A stretch of 64,000 nt of DNA, taken from positions 85,880 to 149,879 of the forward strand of contig CAKRVA010000005.1 of NCBI GenBank assembly GCA_934408585.1. The letters are read 5' to 3'. The notes beneath the pieces were generated by a model. That model did no database searches and was not told the DNA's origin. It saw nothing but the letters and a program-made list of their open reading frames with translations. A program made the position numbers and the translations under genes. The DNA is from an uncultured Lachnospiraceae bacterium (GTDB taxonomy: Bacteria > Bacillota > Clostridia > Lachnospirales > Lachnospiraceae). Shown here in pieces: positions 60,539 through 64,000 of this stretch. Within the stretch, counting starts at the first letter, position 1, and every line of letters starts with the position of its first letter.

Positions 60539-60567
60539 ATTTTATCACGTTACTATGTAGAAGTCAA
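60539..60567 (-). promoter_or_regulatory. Promoter between the two ilvN genes
   Basis: Minus-strand TTGACT (60562-60567) and TAAAAT (60539-60544), spacer 17 bp. It lies right after the stop of the upstream ACT gene, so ilvN (first listed) and ilvC can be expressed apart from ilvB. Confidence 0.65.
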
Positions 60568-61056
60568 CTAATCTGTTTCACGACACTTCTGCAATGCAAG
60601 TGTGCCTGTTCTCGCCACTTCTACAATGCTGATGCCTTTAAACATTCCCATAAAAGTTTCCACTTTTTCCGGAGTATCACACATCTGAATCATCATTGTA
60701 TGTTCCGAAAAGTCCACAATACTTGCATTTTCGGTAATTTCACACATCTCAATAATATCCCGGCGATTGGACTTATTATATTTTACTTTCATTAAAAGCA
60801 ATTCTTTCGATACGCTGCTCGCCTCATCAAATGTTTTTACTTTGATAACATCCAGCTTTTTATTCAGCTGCTTTTCAATCTGTTCAATCGTTCTTTTGTC
60901 CCCGCTGCTGACAATTGTCATACAGGAAACATCTTTGGCATCAGTCTCCCCCACTGCCAGGGAATCAATATTAAAGCATCTTCTGGAAAAGAGCCCTGCC
61001 ACTTTGCATAACACACCGGAATGGTTTTCAACTAATACCGAATAAATTCTCTTCAT
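60568..61056 (-). CDS. Acetolactate synthase regulatory subunit paralogue (ACT protein 2)
   Basis: A 162-residue ACT protein with MKRIYSVLVENHSGVLCKVAGLFSRRCFNIDSLAVGET, clearly homologous to the neighbour but distinct: conserved in the ACT core yet different in the second half (MKVKYNKSNRRDIIEMCEITENASIVDFSEH). GGAGGGGAA precedes the ATG. It comes directly after ilvB (17 bp), the usual position of ilvN. Confidence 0.9.
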   Translation of the reverse strand: MKRIYSVLVENHSGVLCKVAGLFSRRCFNIDSLAVGETDAKDVSCMTIVSSGDKRTIEQIEKQLNKKLDVIKVKTFDEASSVSKELLLMKVKYNKSNRRDIIEMCEITENASIVDFSEHTMMIQMCDTPEKVETFMGMFKGISIVEVARTGTLALQKCRETD

Positions 61057-61073
61057 CGTGCTCTTCCCCTCCT

Positions 61074-62699
61074 TTACTTCACCAAATCCATAGGGTCAAT
61101 CAGACACTCTAACAGCACGGATTCATCATCTGCCAAAAATTCCCGAATCGTATCATCTACCCCATTCATGTTTTTCAGCTGTAAAAATTTCATGCCATAT
61201 GCTGCCGCAATTTTTTCCAAATCCGGAGCACCTGATATATCGACTACGGAATAATGATCCTTATAAGAATAATGCTGATATTCACGCACCATACCAAGAT
61301 AATTGTTTCTCAACACAATAATTTTAGCAGGAATATGATACTGGCTCATGGTTGCAAGTTCCATCATGGACATCTGAAAAGAACCATCTCCACAAACAGC
61401 GATAACCTGACGGTTCTTGTCTGCAAGCTTGGCACCCATTGCAGCCGGAATCGAATATCCCATCGTTCCCATTCCTCCGGAAGTCAGAAACTGTCCCTGT
61501 TTCACAACATGATAGGCACAGGACCAGATTTGATTCTGTCCGACATCTGCCACATAAACGGCATCCTCTTCCATTGCATCACTCAGCTTCCGAATAAATT
61601 CTGCCGGGTCAACATATTCCGGATTTGGATTTCTCTTTGGTGCCATAGAGATACGGTATTCATTTAGTTTTGTTACCCACTCGGTATGGGTACACTTTAA
61701 ATCCTGTTCCAGCAAATCCTGGAAAATATGCTTTGCATCACCAACAAGCGGTACTCCGGGTCCAACATTTTTTCCGATTTCTGCCGGGTCCACATCAATA
61801 TGAATCAGTACCTTGTTTTCGGTAATTAAATCCGGCTGGCTGATTGCACGGTCTGCCACTCTGGCACCAACCATAATAATCAAATCCGCTTCATTCATCG
61901 CGCGGTTTGCACACGCCTTTCCATTATTTCCAACCATTCCATAATATAATGGATGTTCTGTGGGCATAACACCGATTCCCATCATTGTAGAAACAACCGG
62001 AATTTCGAAGTTTTCAGCAAAACCCTGAAGTTCTTTCTTGGCATCCGCCAGAATCACACCACCACCTGCACAAAGAATCGGTCGTTTTGCATTTTGAAGC
62101 TGTGCCACAACTTTTTTAATCTGTGCCATATTTCCCTTTACCGTAGGCTTGTACGTTCTCATGGAAATGGTATCGGGATATGTAAACTTCTTTAACTCTG
62201 CATTCTGAACATCAATCGGAATATCAATCAGAACAGGTCCTTTTCGTCCTGTGCTTGCAATATGGAATGCTTCCTTCATAATTCTTGGTATATCACTGAC
62301 TTTTCTTACAAGATAACTGTATTTTACAAAGGATTCCACTGCACCTGTGATATCTGCCTCCTGAAACACATCACTGCCAAGCAATTCTGAGTTTACCTGT
62401 CCGGTAATGCATACAAGCGGAATACTGTCCGCAAACGCTGTTGCAACACCGGTAATCAGATTTGTTGCTCCAGGACCCGAAGTCACTGCACATACTCCGA
62501 CTTTTCCGGTCACTCTTGCATAACCACTCGCCGCATGCGCAGCGTTTTGTTCGGTACGAATTAATATAGTCTGAATGTCTGAGTCAAGAATACTGTTATA
62601 AAATGGACATATTGCTACTCCGGGGTATCCAAATACATATTCTACCCCTTCCTGCTCCAGACATTTTATGATTGCATCTGATCCTATCATCTTTATCAT
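61074..62699 (-). CDS. ilvB: Acetolactate synthase large subunit IlvB
   Basis: Catalyses acetolactate formation from pyruvate with thiamine diphosphate. 541 residues; activating Glu (RTEQNAAHAA), FAD/POX region GPGATNLITGVATAFADSIPLV, and ThDP-binding GDGSFQMSMMELATMSQYHIPAKIIVLRNN. The biosynthetic form. Two ATGs are close together; 62690 is the alternative start. Follows the membrane protein at 62719 by 19 bp. Confidence 0.95.
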   Translation of the reverse strand: MIKMIGSDAIIKCLEQEGVEYVFGYPGVAICPFYNSILDSDIQTILIRTEQNAAHAASGYARVTGKVGVCAVTSGPGATNLITGVATAFADSIPLVCITGQVNSELLGSDVFQEADITGAVESFVKYSYLVRKVSDIPRIMKEAFHIASTGRKGPVLIDIPIDVQNAELKKFTYPDTISMRTYKPTVKGNMAQIKKVVAQLQNAKRPILCAGGGVILADAKKELQGFAENFEIPVVSTMMGIGVMPTEHPLYYGMVGNNGKACANRAMNEADLIIMVGARVADRAISQPDLITENKVLIHIDVDPAEIGKNVGPGVPLVGDAKHIFQDLLEQDLKCTHTEWVTKLNEYRISMAPKRNPNPEYVDPAEFIRKLSDAMEEDAVYVADVGQNQIWSCAYHVVKQGQFLTSGGMGTMGYSIPAAMGAKLADKNRQVIAVCGDGSFQMSMMELATMSQYHIPAKIIVLRNNYLGMVREYQHYSYKDHYSVVDISGAPDLEKIAAAYGMKFLQLKNMNGVDDTIREFLADDESVLLECLIDPMDLVK

Positions 62700-62718
62700 A
62701 ACCTTCCTTACTTAATCT

Positions 62719-63150
62719 CTATTGTTGAAATACATGAAAGAACTTTGCCAACGGCTCCACCACATTACCCAAGTCCTCAATGGCTCCGTTTAAACCTTCA
62801 AAATCAATTTTCTCCATGTTGCTCACAACGGTTTCCAATGATTTCGAGTTGTTCTCTACAAAGGTATCCAGTTTATTGCCAACTTCTGTGATACTGTCAC
62901 TCATGGTCTTGACACTGTCAATGGCATCATTGGCATTTGAAACCGCATCCGAAGCATCGGTTAATATAACCTCTGCCTGTTTTAACGTTTTATATGCTTT
63001 CGGGACGACAACAAGGGAGACGACGACAAGTACCAGTGCAATGACGACTCCCGAGACTGCACCAATCCTTGCATAAAAGACCTGTTTTCTGACAGTTTTG
63101 TACATTATTTCCAGCATTTCATCTTTTTGTGTATTCTGTTCTGTTTCCAT
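62719..63150 (-). CDS. Hypothetical membrane protein with coiled coil, head of the ilv unit
   Basis: A 143-residue protein: a charged N-terminus, one membrane segment (about 27-50, GAVSGVVIALVLVVVSLVVV), and a coiled-coil-like C-terminal region (DASDAVSNANDAIDSVKTMSDSITEVGNKLDTFV). It recalls DUF948-like or methyl-accepting linkers. I cannot assign a function. A strong AAAGGAGGAG ribosome binding site. Same direction as and 19 bp from ilvB. Confidence 0.65.
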   Translation of the reverse strand: METEQNTQKDEMLEIMYKTVRKQVFYARIGAVSGVVIALVLVVVSLVVVPKAYKTLKQAEVILTDASDAVSNANDAIDSVKTMSDSITEVGNKLDTFVENNSKSLETVVSNMEKIDFEGLNGAIEDLGNVVEPLAKFFHVFQQ

Positions 63151-63311
63151 GTCTCCTCCTTTGTTTCTTTCCGTTTGCTCTCAAAAACTCTTGCATAGAC
63201 ACTATGGTATCATAAAATTATGAAAAATTCTATCCTTTCTTGATTTCATATGCCATCTATGGTACTTTATTATAGTATGATATTACCTATTGGAGGCTTT
63301 CCGAAATTAAG

Positions 63312-63887
63312 ATGAAAAGAAAATACTGTTTTCGACATATTACCATGCCCATCCTCTTCTTATGGATTTTAATTTCTTTATGTGGATGTGGAAAAAACAA
63401 AGATATAGAAACTTACAAAGCAAATATGACGCAGTTTTTTGAAAACATCCAGACCATTGATACTGCAATCAATCAACTGGACCCCAATTCAGAAACTGTA
63501 TCCTCGGAACTGCTTTCTCTTCTCGACAGTCTGGACAAATCTTTCCAGCAAATGGCATCCTTAGAGGTTCCGGATGGTTTTCCCGGTGTTTCCGAGCTTG
63601 CCCAGGATGCAAGTAAATATATGACGGAAGCCGTTTCTTATTATCATCAGGCATATGAAGGTACGGAATATGATAAGACTTCTGCAGATATTGCATATCA
63701 AAATTATCAGATTGCCAATAAACGTTTCCAATATATCGTTCAAATTATTCATGGAGATATTCCGGAAGAAATATTTACCTATGATGATACCGGTGCTGAC
63801 GTTTCAGAAGATGAATTTACGGATGTGGAATCTACCGAAGACGAATTTGTGGAAGATGAATTTGCAGAAGATGCTTCTGAACAATAA
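63312..63887 (+). CDS. Putative lipoprotein
   Basis: A 191-residue protein with a signal peptide whose lipobox is SLCGC (Cys near residue 26), then a helical domain (TYKANMTQFFENIQTIDTAINQL and LSLLDSLDKSFQQM) and an acidic Asp/Glu repeat-like tail (EDEF repeats). No known family recognised. GGAGG stands about 14 bp before the ATG. It is transcribed away from the ilv unit; 63151-63311 holds no other gene. Confidence 0.75.
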   Translation: MKRKYCFRHITMPILFLWILISLCGCGKNKDIETYKANMTQFFENIQTIDTAINQLDPNSETVSSELLSLLDSLDKSFQQMASLEVPDGFPGVSELAQDASKYMTEAVSYYHQAYEGTEYDKTSADIAYQNYQIANKRFQYIVQIIHGDIPEEIFTYDDTGADVSEDEFTDVESTEDEFVEDEFAEDASEQ

Positions 63888-63901
63888 TAATACTAAATAA
63901 A

Positions 63902-63925
63902 AAAGGTTGTCGTATGACAACCTTT
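63902..63925 (-). terminator. Terminator at the right edge
   Basis: Perfect 10-bp stem AAAGGTTGTC / GACAACCTTT with loop GTAT. A run of T follows on the minus strand (downstream of a gene coming from outside), and AAA lies on the plus side after the lipoprotein. Confidence 0.8.
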
Positions 63926-63942
63926 CAGACTGTAGACAAAGT

Positions 63943-63961
63943 CCTCGGCAAAAAGCCGAGG
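63943..63961. repeat. Second hairpin close to the right edge
   Basis: CCTCGGC / GCCGAGG with a 5-A loop, only 17 bp from the preceding terminator. On the minus strand the frame just before the terminator reads GFLPRTLSTV then stop, which might be the tail of a gene or element lying outside the window. Nothing else can be said from 39 more bases. Confidence 0.4.
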
Positions 63962-64000
63962 ATTTTGCCGTATTAGAGAGGCAAAAAGTCAGTATTTTCA

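Noticed and set aside
62700..63311. T-box or leader peptide attenuator for the ilv unit
   Set aside because: No run of Leu, Val or Ile codons and no hairpin with T-run was found upstream of ilvB or the gene before it.
1..64000. CRISPR arrays, toxin-antitoxin pairs, restriction-modification, phage defence
   Set aside because: No spaced repeats, no paired small genes of these families and no methylase or nuclease cassettes were recognised in the window.

Overview
The window reads as chromosomal housekeeping DNA from a low-to-moderate GC Gram-positive anaerobe of the class Clostridia, most likely a Lachnospiraceae gut commensal. Pointers are strong AGGAGG ribosome binding sites, sporulation-linked genes (ylbJ-like, ytfJ/gerW, ytfI), L27 made with a cleavable N-terminus next to its protease Prp, RecU, YneA-LexA, a LivKHMGF importer, and the gene order rplU-prp-rpmA-obgE-yhbY-nadD-yqeK-rsfS. 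The family-level guess is inference; nothing here fixes a species. I see no rRNA, tRNA, CRISPR array, prophage or complete insertion sequence.

Layout. 1-2 kb: a small membrane protein (cut by the edge), dtd, and an AI-2E-type exporter. 2.1-5.3 kb: ttcA-like and XerS-like genes, then the divergent SOS pair yneA/lexA with several LexA boxes and a candidate structured RNA. 5.4-10.9 kb: a cytidylate kinase-like gene and livKHMGF for branched-chain amino acid uptake. 11-19.8 kb: ribosome assembly, NAD and translation genes (rsfS to rplU with an L21 leader), RNase E/G and two radical SAM-linked genes. 19.8-24.9 kb: histidine operon hisZ-hisG-hisD-hisB-hisIE. 24.9-32.4 kb: recU, pseudouridine synthases, a HAD phosphatase, a YlbJ-like protein, a cell-wall amidase, coaD and rsmD. 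32.4-41.7 kb: topoisomerase IV (parC-parE), degV, recG, a fakA-like gene and an Asp23 gene. 41.9-45.8 kb: rpmB, a J-domain protein, sporulation genes ytfJ-ytfI and an HD-GYP-like gene. 45.8-53.9 kb: a class B PBP with its FtsW/RodA partner, a U32 peptidase, zapA, and a four-gene unit ending in ruvA-ruvB behind a perfect LexA box. 53.9-63.9 kb: a phosphatase, a SurA-like membrane protein, leuCD with a divergent LysR gene, the ilvB-ilvN-ilvN-ilvC cluster, and a lipoprotein.

How it fits together. Branched-chain amino acid uptake (liv) and synthesis (ilv, leu) are both present, with a strong promoter before livK, livH and the second ilvN. Two sites tie to the SOS response: the yneA/lexA intergenic region and the promoter in front of the ruvAB unit. 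Many promoters fit the sigma-A consensus with 17-18 bp spacers, and hairpin terminators separate most units.

I did not find a clear novel system. The points most worth a second look are the HisIE protein with a HisF-like domain that has lost both catalytic aspartates, the HD-GYP protein whose HD histidine is tyrosine, a Zn-amidase with a C-terminal membrane anchor but no signal peptide, two different acetolactate synthase regulatory subunits in tandem, the SOS-linked NusG-II/Gx/ruvAB unit, and the folded leader in front of lexA.
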